The notes beneath the pieces were generated by a model that saw only the letters and a list, made by a program, of their open reading frames with translations, did no database searches and had not been told where the DNA came from. Position numbers and translations under genes: made by a program. This document shows, in pieces, positions 6,213 through 13,339 of a stretch of 18,251 nucleotides of DNA. The DNA comes from Candidatus Nealsonbacteria bacterium CG01_land_8_20_14_3_00_12 (GTDB taxonomy: Bacteria; Patescibacteriota; Minisyncoccia; Minisyncoccales; PETJ01), in assembly GCA_002781125.1 (NCBI GenBank), contig PETJ01000032.1, forward strand, positions 1 through 18,251. The letters run 5' to 3'. Numbering within the stretch: position 1 is the stretch's first letter; each line of letters begins with the position of its first letter.

Positions 6213-7112
6213 ATGCTAATTGATACCCATGCTCATTTAAATTTCAACGCTTACAAAGCAGATGCCGACGAAGTAATTCGTCGGTCTCTCGAGCAACGGC
6301 GAAGGGGGAAGAAGAAAATTTATTTTCTTCGCCCTCTGGATAATCAGGTCTGGATGATAAATGTTGGCACGAACTATGAGACAAGCAAAAGGGCAGTTGA
6401 AATTGCCCGAGGACATGAAAAAGGAGTTTATGCAGTAGTTGGGCTTCATCCAATTCATCTAGAAACAGGCCTAGTAAAAATTAAAAATGACGTAGAGGAA
6501 ATTGAAGTAAAAGCAAGAGAGGAGGAATTCGATTATGAAAAATACAAAGGATTGGCAAAATCTGAAAAAGTGGTAGCAATTGGTGAAATTGGTTTGGATT
6601 ATTATTATAAACCAAAAACAAAAAGAAAACTGGAATTATTTAAGGAAAAACAGAGAACTGTTCTCGGTCAGCAATTGAATTTGGCTAAAGAATCAAATTT
6701 GCCAGTGATTTTTCATTGCCGAATGGCTCACCAAGATTTAATTGATTTTTTAAAAGAAAATCCAGAAATTAGACCAGAAAAAGCGGTAGCTCATGGATTT
6801 GTGGGAAATTTAGAAGAACTTCAAAAATATTTGGATTTTGGATATTATATTGGAATTAATGGAATAATTTTTAAAAACATTGAAGGAATTGATTTCGGAG
6901 AAAACATTAAAAGAACGCCTCTAGATAAAATTTTAATTGAGACCGACTGTCCATATTTAACTCCGCCGCCGATGGAAGGTAGAAATGAACCTTTGTATGT
7001 TAAATACATCGCTGAAAAAATCGCCAGAATTAAAAATATAAGTTTCGATGAAGTGGCTGAAATCACAACGAAAAATGCCAAAAAATTATTTAAAATCCGA
7101 GCTTCCATTTAA
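6213..7112 (+). CDS. tatD: TatD family metal-dependent hydrolase/DNase
   Basis: Metal-dependent TIM-barrel hydrolase of the TatD family; members show 3'-5' exonuclease activity on DNA or RNA. Metal and catalytic residues are all visible: His6 and His8 ('DTHAHLNF'), Glu125 ('GEIGLDYYY'), His168 ('FHCRMAH'), His194 ('AHGFVG') and Asp245 ('ETDCPYLTPPP'). At 299 residues it is longer than the usual 255-265. Part of the excess is a 16-residue basic insert near residues 26-41 encoded by repeat copy C, and part a charged stretch after 'HPIHLETG'. The last four residues 'RASI' and the stop come from repeat copy B. The start is three bases after the metG stop, with GAGG about nine bases upstream. Confidence 0.95.
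   Translation: MLIDTHAHLNFNAYKADADEVIRRSLEQRRRGKKKIYFLRPLDNQVWMINVGTNYETSKRAVEIARGHEKGVYAVVGLHPIHLETGLVKIKNDVEEIEVKAREEEFDYEKYKGLAKSEKVVAIGEIGLDYYYKPKTKRKLELFKEKQRTVLGQQLNLAKESNLPVIFHCRMAHQDLIDFLKENPEIRPEKAVAHGFVGNLEELQKYLDFGYYIGINGIIFKNIEGIDFGENIKRTPLDKILIETDCPYLTPPPMEGRNEPLYVKYIAEKIARIKNISFDEVAEITTKNAKKLFKIRASI
6286..6337. repeat. Palindromic insertion, copy C, in tatD with CTCT direct repeats
   Basis: CTCT at 6286-6289 and 6334-6337 flanks a 44-nt element (6290-6333) that begins CGAGC and ends TCGCC, as copies A and B do. The core is a 9-bp stem GAAGAAAAT/ATTTTCTTC (6311-6319 with 6322-6330). The period is 48 nt, 16 codons. Removing one period leaves 'RRSLDNQVWMINVGT', which fits the ordinary TatD sequence with no gap. 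Compared with A and B, the first hairpin is missing (CGAGC-AACG-GCGAAGG). Confidence 0.8.
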
Positions 7113-7153
7113 GGAAGCGAAGGAGAAGATGAGGACAAAATCCTCATCGCCTT
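7097..7153. repeat. Double-hairpin repeat, copy B, bridging tatD stop and mtnP start
   Basis: Hairpin 1 is GCTTCC (7101-7106) with GGAAGC (7113-7118). Hairpin 2 is an 8-bp stem, 7128-7135 with 7141-7148, loop CAAAA, plus an outer GAAGG/CCTTC pairing. It aligns with copy A over nearly its whole length; the hairpin 2 stem differs in sequence (GATGAGGA versus GATGAAAAC) yet stays paired. The loop of hairpin 1 contains the tatD stop TAA (7110-7112). Hairpin 2 contains the mtnP ATG (7129-7131), with AGGAG just upstream. Confidence 0.85.
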
Positions 7154-7932
7154 CTAAACCAAAAATAGCCATTATTGGCGGAAGCGGGGTTTATGACCCA
7201 AAAATTTTTAAAAAAGAAAGAGAGATAAAAATTAAAACTCCTTTTGGATTTTCCTCGGCTCCAATTGAAATCGGTGATTTCTTAGGCAAAAAAGTTGCTT
7301 TTTTAGCTCGACATGGGAAAAAACACGAATTTCCCCCTCATAGAGTTCCTCAAAGAGCTAATATTTTTGCTTTGAAGAAATTAAGGGTGGAAAGAATCAT
7401 TGGAATTTGTGCAGTGGGGTCTTTAAAGAAAGAATTCAAGCCGGGAGATATTGTTATTTGCGACCAATTTATCGATTTCACAAAAAAGAGGGATTATACT
7501 TTTTATGACAAAGAAGCTGTCCATGTTTCTTTAGCCGACCCTTTTTGCTCTGAATTAAGGGATTTATTTTTTAAGGAAGCGAAAAAATTAAAAATCCCGG
7601 TTCATCAAACTGGAAATTATATCTGTATTGAAGGTCCAAGATTTTCAACCCGAGCTGAGTCAAGATTTTTTAAAAATTTCGCTGACATTATTGGTATGAC
7701 CTTAATTCCCGAAGTAATTTTGGCTCGGGAATTGGAAATTTGCTATTTATCCTTAGCCATGATCACCGATTACGACGTCTATCAAAAAAGGCCGGTATCG
7801 GCAGAGGAAGTCATAAGGACAATGAAAGAAAATTTGGAGAAAATTAAAAAATTGCTAAAAGTGACCATTCCAAAAATTAAAGAAAAAAGAACTTGTCTTT
7901 GCAAAAAAGCTCTAAAAAATGCCAAAATTTAG
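7129..7932 (+). CDS. mtnP: S-methyl-5'-thioadenosine phosphorylase (MTAP-type nucleoside phosphorylase)
   Basis: Phosphorolysis of 5'-methylthioadenosine or a related purine nucleoside to free base plus (methylthio)ribose-1-phosphate; feeds purine salvage. Phosphate-binding 'GGSGVYDP' is at 17-24, 'RHGKKHEFPPHR' at 61-72, 'EGPRFSTRAES' at 168-178 and the base-binding 'TDYD' at 213-216, all as in MTAP. Whether MTA or MTI-type substrates are preferred is not decidable here. I chose ATG 7129 (267 residues, usual length, AGGAG upstream but only about three bases away) over ATG 7048, which would overlap tatD by 65 nt. This makes the first residues 'MRTKSSSP' a product of repeat copy B. The gene overlaps the next by 14 nt. 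Confidence 0.9.
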   Translation: MRTKSSSPSKPKIAIIGGSGVYDPKIFKKEREIKIKTPFGFSSAPIEIGDFLGKKVAFLARHGKKHEFPPHRVPQRANIFALKKLRVERIIGICAVGSLKKEFKPGDIVICDQFIDFTKKRDYTFYDKEAVHVSLADPFCSELRDLFFKEAKKLKIPVHQTGNYICIEGPRFSTRAESRFFKNFADIIGMTLIPEVILARELEICYLSLAMITDYDVYQKRPVSAEEVIRTMKENLEKIKKLLKVTIPKIKEKRTCLCKKALKNAKI

Positions 7933-8467
7933 GAAAATTAACAATTCAAAGTGGTATGTGATTACTGGCGGACCTTCTTCAGGGAAAACGACGGTTCTTA
8001 GAGAATTAGAAAAACTGGGATATATCATTTATTCTGAGGCAGCTCGAGTTTTTATTGATAAAGAAATGAAAGGAGGAAAGTCATTGGAAGAAATTAGAAG
8101 GAACGAAGCTGAATTTCAGAGAAAGGTTTTAAAAATCAAAATAAAAATAGAAAAGAGTGCCCCCCCAAATAAAATCGTCTTTTTTGATAGAGCTATTCCT
8201 GATAGTATTGCCTATTATCAAGTTGTTGGACTAGACTCAAGCGAGGTTCTGAAATTTTGCCAGAAAGGGAGGTATAGAAAAATATTCCTTTTTGAACAAC
8301 TTCCCTTTGATCAAGATTATGCCAGGATTGAGGATGGAAAAACCATTAAAAAATTAAATAAACTTTTGAAAGAAAGCTACGAAAATTTAGGTTATGAAGT
8401 AATTGAGATTCCAGCCATGCCAGTTGAAGAAAGATTAAAAAAAATTTTAAGCGAAATAAAAAAATAA
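7919..8467 (+). CDS. P-loop ATPase/kinase-like protein (AAA_28, NadR/Ttd14-like)
   Basis: A 182-residue single-domain P-loop NTPase. The Walker A motif 'GGPSSGKTT' is at 17-25, and 'IVFFDRAIPDS' at about 86-96 gives a Walker-B-like Asp followed by an Arg, as in nucleoside or nucleotide kinase-like folds. The overall pattern ('YVITGGPSSGKTTVLRELEK', then 'EAARVFID') fits the AAA_28 group related to NadR kinase domain and TRPL-translocation protein Ttd14. The substrate is unknown. It overlaps mtnP by 14 nt and ends four bases before purM, so it is co-translated with purine genes; a role in nucleoside or nucleotide metabolism is possible but is only inferred from position. Confidence 0.75.
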   Translation: MPKFRKINNSKWYVITGGPSSGKTTVLRELEKLGYIIYSEAARVFIDKEMKGGKSLEEIRRNEAEFQRKVLKIKIKIEKSAPPNKIVFFDRAIPDSIAYYQVVGLDSSEVLKFCQKGRYRKIFLFEQLPFDQDYARIEDGKTIKKLNKLLKESYENLGYEVIEIPAMPVEERLKKILSEIKK

Positions 8468-8471
8468 AATT

Positions 8472-9494
8472 ATGAAAACTTATGCCAAAGCTGGCGTTGA
8501 TAGAAAATTAAGAGAAAAGGCAAAAAAATCTTTAGGAGATTTTAAATTAACTTTTAGATTAAGTAAATACGGAAAAATAATAAAGACCCCTTTCAATACT
8601 CTTTATCCTGTTGGAAAAGATATTTATCAAGTAAAAACCTCTGATGGGGTTGGAACAAAAGTGCTCATATCTCAGCTAATCAATAGGCACGACACAATTG
8701 GAATTGATGCCGTAGCAATGGTCGTTAATGATTGCATAAGATGCGGAGCAAGGCCAATTGCTATTACTGATATGATTGATATTAAAAAATCTGAGCCAAA
8801 ACTATTAAAAGAAATTCAAAAAGGGCTGATTTTAGGAGCAAAAGAAGCTGATTGCCCGTTAGTCGGGGGAGAAATAGCTGATGTGCCGGAACTCCTCAGT
8901 GCCACTTATCATATAAACTGTGATTGCGTTGGAGAAGTAACAAAACTGAATATCATTACTGGGCAGAAAATAAAGCCAGGGGATATAGTAATTGGTTTTC
9001 GGAGTTCGGGGATTCATTCCAATGGCTTAACTCTTGCCAGAAAAATTCTTTTTAAAAAATGGGGTGGGGAATATAACACATTTGACAAACCAAAAGGTTT
9101 AAAGAAACCCTTAGTTTACGAATGTCTTACGCCAACAAAAATTTATGTTAAACCATTTTTGAAAGTTGCCAAAAGATTTAAGATTTTTGGGGCAGTTAAT
9201 ATTACTGGCGATGCTTATTTGAAATTCAAAAAATTGAATTTTGGCTTTGAATTTTTAAATTTCAAACCCCAGCCAATTTTCGATTTGATTCAAGAAGCTG
9301 GAAAAATTTCTGATAAAGAGATGTTTAGCATCTTTAATATGGGTTGGGGCTTCGCTATTATTATTGATAAAAAAGATGCAAACAAAATTTTAGACTTATT
9401 AAACAAATTAAAAGTTGAGGCTGAAATAATTGGAGAAGTCGTTAAAGAGAAAAAAATTATTATTAATTATCAGGATAAAAAAATAATTTTGTAA
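8472..9494 (+). CDS. purM: Phosphoribosylformylglycinamidine cyclo-ligase (AIR synthetase)
   Basis: Converts FGAM plus ATP to 5-aminoimidazole ribonucleotide, step 5 of purine synthesis. The PurM/PurL superfamily ATP-binding elements are visible: 'SDGVGTK' at 57-63, 'DTIGIDAVAMVVND' at 74-87, 'GGEIADVPELLS' at about 132-143, 'GIHSNG' at 180-185 and 'FNMGWGFA' near 288-295. The sequence ('MVVNDCIRCGARPIAITDMI', 'GGEIADVPE') resembles archaeal-type PurM more than E. coli PurM, from memory of the families. Length (340) is normal. It lies four bases after the ATPase stop and one base before purL, in the same operon as its substrate-supplying enzyme. No insertion element is evident. Confidence 0.95.
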   Translation: MKTYAKAGVDRKLREKAKKSLGDFKLTFRLSKYGKIIKTPFNTLYPVGKDIYQVKTSDGVGTKVLISQLINRHDTIGIDAVAMVVNDCIRCGARPIAITDMIDIKKSEPKLLKEIQKGLILGAKEADCPLVGGEIADVPELLSATYHINCDCVGEVTKLNIITGQKIKPGDIVIGFRSSGIHSNGLTLARKILFKKWGGEYNTFDKPKGLKKPLVYECLTPTKIYVKPFLKVAKRFKIFGAVNITGDAYLKFKKLNFGFEFLNFKPQPIFDLIQEAGKISDKEMFSIFNMGWGFAIIIDKKDANKILDLLNKLKVEAEIIGEVVKEKKIIINYQDKKIIL

Positions 9495-9495
9495 A

Positions 9496-12400
9496 ATGGC
9501 ATATCGAATTGAAGTCGGTTTTAAAGAGAAAATTAGAGATGCCTTAGGAGAAAAGATAAAGAAAAGAATAATCGAAGATTTGAATATTCCGGTTAGCGAT
9601 GTCAAAACAATCGATGTCTATACGATTGATGCCGATTTATCAAAAGAACAACTAATTTTCCTTTGCCAGAACCTATTTTCTGACCCAGTGATTCAAGAAT
9701 TTAGTATAAATAAACCCTTGAAAAGAGATTTTGACCCCGTAGTGAAATTTGGACAAAGCTCCGCTTATTTTGTTTCGCCAAAGGCGAAACAGTCCAAATT
9801 CTACTACGGGGTTGATTGGGTAGCAGAAGTTGGTTTAAAGCCCGGGGTGACTGATAATGTTGGTAAAACAGCCGAGAAAGCAATTGAGGATATTTTAAAA
9901 AGAAAACTAAACGGTAATGTTTATACTTCCAAGCAATATCTAATTTCCGGAATTTTAAAGAAAGAAGCCATTGAGGGGATTGCTAAAGACCTTTTAGCCA
10001 ACGAGTTAATTCAACGTTGGTTTATTTTTGATTCTAAATCCTTTTCTGAAAAAGGGCGTTTTCTTCCAATACCAAAAGTTGAGATTCCTCACCAGCCAAC
10101 CACTTCCCTTATCGATCCAAACGTTGCCGACGAAGAGTTGCTAAAAATTAGCCAAGAGAGAAAGCTGGCTCTAAATCTTCAAGAGATGCAAACAATAAAG
10201 AATTATTTTGCCAGACCAGAAGTTATAACCGAGCGACAAAAAATTGGTTTAGACCAAAAGGCAACCGATGCTGAATTAGAAGCCCTGGCTCAAACTTGGT
10301 CAGAACACTGTAAGCACAAAATCTTTAATGCCAAAATAAAATACAAAGATAAAGATGGCGAAAAAGAAATAGATAGCTTATTTAATACTTACATTAAAAG
10401 TTCAACTAAAAAATTAGAAAAAGAGTTAGATTATGTTCTTTCAACTCTTTGGGACAATTCTGGAGTAATTAAATTTAACGATGACTGGCTTTTGGCAGTA
10501 AAATGTGAAACTCATAATAGTCCTTCAAATGAGGAACCCTATGGTGGTGCCATCACTGGAATTGTTGGGGTTTATCGTGACCCGATGGGGACTGGCAAGG
10601 GAGGGAAGTTAATTTATGGCACTTATGGTTTTTGCACTGGTAGCCCCTTTTATAATGGCGGCCTGAGACCAAAGTTACATCCTAAAAGGCTTTTGGAAGG
10701 AGTGAGAAAAGGAGTGGAAGATGGCGGAAATAAACATGGGGTACCAACAGTTTATGGAATTACTTTTTTTGACGATGGCTATATAGGGAAACCAGCAATT
10801 TATGTTTTAGCTGCTGGTTTGATTCCAGCCAAAGTTAATGGTGAGCCGGGTTTTCAAAAGAAAGCCGACCCAGGAGACGAAATTGTAATGTGTGGCGGAA
10901 GGGTAGGGATTGACGGAATCCACGGAGCAACTGAGTCCTCAATGGAAGCAGGGGAATGGATATCAGCAAGTCACGTTCAGATAGGTGACCCTTTCACCCA
11001 AAAGAAGCTTCACGATTTTTTAATTGAGGCTAGAGATTTGGGATTATATAAAGGCATTACTGATAACGGCGCTGGCGGCCTCTCTTCTTCGGTCGGAGAA
11101 ATGGCAAAATTTTCAAATGGCTTTGAATTAGAGCTGGAGAAAGTTCCTTTAAAATATACTGGGCTTGACCCTTGGCAGATTTTGGTTTCTGAATCTCAAG
11201 AAAGAATGACGATGTCAGTTTCTCCAGAAAAAATAGATAGATTTTTGGAAATAGCAAAAAAGCATGATGTTGAAGCTCAAGTGGTTGGAAAATTTACCAA
11301 TTCGGGAAAATTTTATTCTACTTATCAAGGAAAACCAGTTACTTATCTTGATATGGATTTTGCCCACGAAGGCGTGCCCCAGATGAGATTAGAAGCCGAG
11401 TGGGTGGCTCCCGAAGAGCGCGGGTTTTCCGAACCAAAACTCGAAGAGATAAAAAATCACAATTCATTTCTTGAGGAGATTTTGTCTCGTTTAAATATTT
11501 GCTCAAAAGAATACATCGTTCGTCAATTTGACCACGAGGTTCAGGGAACCAATGTAATTAAACATCTGGTTGGTCAGGACAGCGATGTTTATAGTGATGC
11601 GGTAGTATTAAAACCAGTTTTCGATTCAAATGAAGGTTTAGCTATTGCGGCCGGCATTAACCCAAAATATGGACAGATTGATACTTATTGGATGGCTACT
11701 TTATCTATTGACGAAGCAATAAGAAGAATTATTGCTGTTGGTGGAAGTTTAAAACAAGCTGCTTTCAATGATAATTTTTGCTGGCCAAGCCCTTTACTCT
11801 CAGAAAATAATCCTGATGCCAAATACAAACTTGCTCAATTAGTCAGAGCTAACCTGGCCCTTTATGATTTTACGATATCTTTCAAAACTCCTTGTATATC
11901 TGGCAAGGATTCAATGTCTATGGATGGAACAATTAAAAAACTAGATGGAAGTGAGGTTAGAATTTCTGCCTTACCAACTATCCAATTTTCAGCTGTCGGG
12001 AAAATAGAGGATATTAGAAGATGCGTGACCATGGATGTAAAAAAACCAGGAGATTTAATTTACATTTTAGGTATCACTCGGGATGAATTAGGTGGTTCAG
12101 AATATTACGAAGCCAGAGGCGAGATTGGATTAAATGTTCCAAAAGTAAATCCAAAAGAAGCAATAAAATTATATGATGCTTTATCTGAAGCAGTTGATAG
12201 AAAGTTGGTTGCTTCAGCTCACGGTATTTATAAAGGGGGATTGGCCGTGGCTCTGGCCCAAATTTCTTTTGCTGGCGGTCGCGGCTTAGAAATTGATTTA
12301 GATAAAGTGCCAACCGATGGACTAAATAATATCGATAAAATATTGTATTCGGAATCAGCCAGCCGATTTTTAGTTACCATTTCTCCAGAAAATAAAGATG

Positions 12401-12555
12401 CTTTTGAAAAAATAATGATTGAAAGTGTTCTTGGAGAAATTGGAAAGGTGAGAGGTGACAATATTTTTAAAATTATTACAAATGGAAAATTAATTATTGA
12501 AGAAGGTATTCCCAAACTAAAAGAGGCCTGGCAAAAACCTTTTAAAAATTTTTAA
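9496..12555 (+). CDS. purL: Phosphoribosylformylglycinamidine synthase, PurS-PurL fusion
   Basis: Synthetase part of FGAM synthase (FGAR + ATP + ammonia to FGAM). At 1019 residues it is longer than small PurL (~740) and shorter than the ~1300-residue form with a fused glutaminase; the glutaminase is the separate purQ next door. The N-terminus 'MAYRIEVGFKEKIRDALGEKIKKRI' (1-75) is PurS-like, and residues ~107-178 ('WVAEVGLKPGVTDN ... LANELIQRW') look like a second PurS-like half. Then come the synthetase core with 'SEHCKHK' at 269-275, 'CETHNSPSNEEPYGG' at 337-351, 'RDPMGTGKGG' at 361-370 and 'SGKDSM' near 802-807. Residues 80-106 are a palindrome-encoded in-frame insertion between the two PurS-like halves. 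It starts one base after purM and ends one base before purQ. Confidence 0.95.
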   Translation: MAYRIEVGFKEKIRDALGEKIKKRIIEDLNIPVSDVKTIDVYTIDADLSKEQLIFLCQNLFSDPVIQEFSINKPLKRDFDPVVKFGQSSAYFVSPKAKQSKFYYGVDWVAEVGLKPGVTDNVGKTAEKAIEDILKRKLNGNVYTSKQYLISGILKKEAIEGIAKDLLANELIQRWFIFDSKSFSEKGRFLPIPKVEIPHQPTTSLIDPNVADEELLKISQERKLALNLQEMQTIKNYFARPEVITERQKIGLDQKATDAELEALAQTWSEHCKHKIFNAKIKYKDKDGEKEIDSLFNTYIKSSTKKLEKELDYVLSTLWDNSGVIKFNDDWLLAVKCETHNSPSNEEPYGGAITGIVGVYRDPMGTGKGGKLIYGTYGFCTGSPFYNGGLRPKLHPKRLLEGVRKGVEDGGNKHGVPTVYGITFFDDGYIGKPAIYVLAAGLIPAKVNGEPGFQKKADPGDEIVMCGGRVGIDGIHGATESSMEAGEWISASHVQIGDPFTQKKLHDFLIEARDLGLYKGITDNGAGGLSSSVGEMAKFSNGFELELEKVPLKYTGLDPWQILVSESQERMTMSVSPEKIDRFLEIAKKHDVEAQVVGKFTNSGKFYSTYQGKPVTYLDMDFAHEGVPQMRLEAEWVAPEERGFSEPKLEEIKNHNSFLEEILSRLNICSKEYIVRQFDHEVQGTNVIKHLVGQDSDVYSDAVVLKPVFDSNEGLAIAAGINPKYGQIDTYWMATLSIDEAIRRIIAVGGSLKQAAFNDNFCWPSPLLSENNPDAKYKLAQLVRANLALYDFTISFKTPCISGKDSMSMDGTIKKLDGSEVRISALPTIQFSAVGKIEDIRRCVTMDVKKPGDLIYILGITRDELGGSEYYEARGEIGLNVPKVNPKEAIKLYDALSEAVDRKLVASAHGIYKGGLAVALAQISFAGGRGLEIDLDKVPTDGLNNIDKILYSESASRFLVTISPENKDAFEKIMIESVLGEIGKVRGDNIFKIITNGKLIIEEGIPKLKEAWQKPFKNF
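9731..9815. repeat. Large palindromic in-frame insertion in purL with TTGA direct repeats
   Basis: A 77-nt element (9735-9811) flanked by TTGA (9731-9734 and 9812-9815); period 81 nt, 27 codons. The outer stem pairs 9734-9754 with 9792-9812 (19 Watson-Crick pairs, one G-T, one mismatch). The inner stem is TGTTTCGCC-AAA-GGCGAAACA (9771-9791). A small AAGC-TCC-GCTT hairpin sits in the left-hand bulge, giving a three-way-junction shape. Removing one period fuses 'KRDFD' to 'WVAEVGLKPGVTDN', the expected PurL family sequence. Confidence 0.85.
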
Positions 12556-12556
12556 A

Positions 12557-13339
12557 ATGAAACCTAAAGTTTTAATTTTATATGGATATGGAATAAATTG
12601 TGATAATGAAACTCAGTATGGATTTGAATTAGCGGGAGCAGAAGCTGAAAAAGTTCATGTAAACCAGCTTATTTCTGGGGAAAGAAAGCTTAGAGATTAT
12701 CAAATTTTAGCCATTCCTGGGGGTTTTTCATTTGGCGATGACATTGGAGCAGGAAAGGTTTTGGCAACCAAAATAAAATACAATTTAGCCGCCGAATTTT
12801 CGGAATTTATCAAAAAAGGAAAATTAATTATCGGAATTTGTAATGGCTTTCAAGTTTTGGTAAAATTAGGAATTCTTCCTGGATTTAATGGAAATTATGA
12901 TCGGCAAGAGGTTACTTTAACTTTTAATGATTCTGGCAGATTTGAAGATAGGTGGGTTTGTTTAAAAATAAATCAAAAATCAAAATGCATTTGGACGAGG
13001 GGAATTGAGAGACTTTATCTTCCGGCGAGACATGGCGAAGGGAAATTTGTTTCAAGAGAGGAAAAAATTAGAGAAAGATTAATTAGCCAAAATCGAATTG
13101 TCGCTCAGTATATGGACGATAAAGGAAATTTAGCCGGTTATCCCTGGAATCCCAATGGTTCAGAATTAAATATTGCTGGAATTTGTGACGAAACTGGTAG
13201 AATCTTTGGCTTGATGCCTCATCCCGAAGCCTTTTTATTTCCTCAAAACCATCCCAGGTGGACACGAGAGAAAATCCAAGAGGGCGAGGGGTTAAAAATT
13301 TTTAAAAATGCAATAAATTTTGTAAAAAATAAACTATGA
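12557..13339 (+). CDS. purQ: Phosphoribosylformylglycinamidine synthase, glutaminase subunit
   Basis: Class I glutamine amidotransferase that supplies ammonia to PurL. The nucleophile Cys95 lies in 'GICNGFQ' (93-99), with His222 and Glu224 in 'MPHPEAF' completing the triad. 'PGGFSFGDDIGAGK' at 54-67 is the oxyanion/PurQ signature. At 260 residues it is longer than the short Bacillus PurQ (~227) and resembles the longer PurQ forms ending 'NHPRWTR'. It begins one base after purL (TAA-A-ATG), and its own TGA overlaps the next ATG (ATGA), so purL-purQ-guaA are translationally coupled. Confidence 0.96.
   Translation: MKPKVLILYGYGINCDNETQYGFELAGAEAEKVHVNQLISGERKLRDYQILAIPGGFSFGDDIGAGKVLATKIKYNLAAEFSEFIKKGKLIIGICNGFQVLVKLGILPGFNGNYDRQEVTLTFNDSGRFEDRWVCLKINQKSKCIWTRGIERLYLPARHGEGKFVSREEKIRERLISQNRIVAQYMDDKGNLAGYPWNPNGSELNIAGICDETGRIFGLMPHPEAFLFPQNHPRWTREKIQEGEGLKIFKNAINFVKNKL

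Noticed and set aside
6265-6284. 8-bp hairpin CCGACGAA/TTCGTCGG just upstream of the tatD insertion, as part of the element
   Set aside because: It encodes the native 'ADEVIRR' of TatD and lies outside the CTCT direct repeats, so it is not needed to explain the insertion.
7048-7128. Upstream ATG start for mtnP
   Set aside because: It overlaps tatD by 65 nt and adds 27 residues with no resemblance to MTAP; ATG 7129 has AGGAG upstream and gives the normal length.
9218-9266. AT-rich inverted repeat (about 15 pairs) in purM
   Set aside because: It encodes Lys/Phe/Asn-rich sequence at normal PurM spacing with no insertion; explained by low-complexity AT-rich codons.
10789-10820. Nine-base inverted repeat (AAACCAGCA/TGCTGGTTT) in purL
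   Set aside because: The long 14-nt loop, normal protein length and absence of related copies make chance the simplest explanation.
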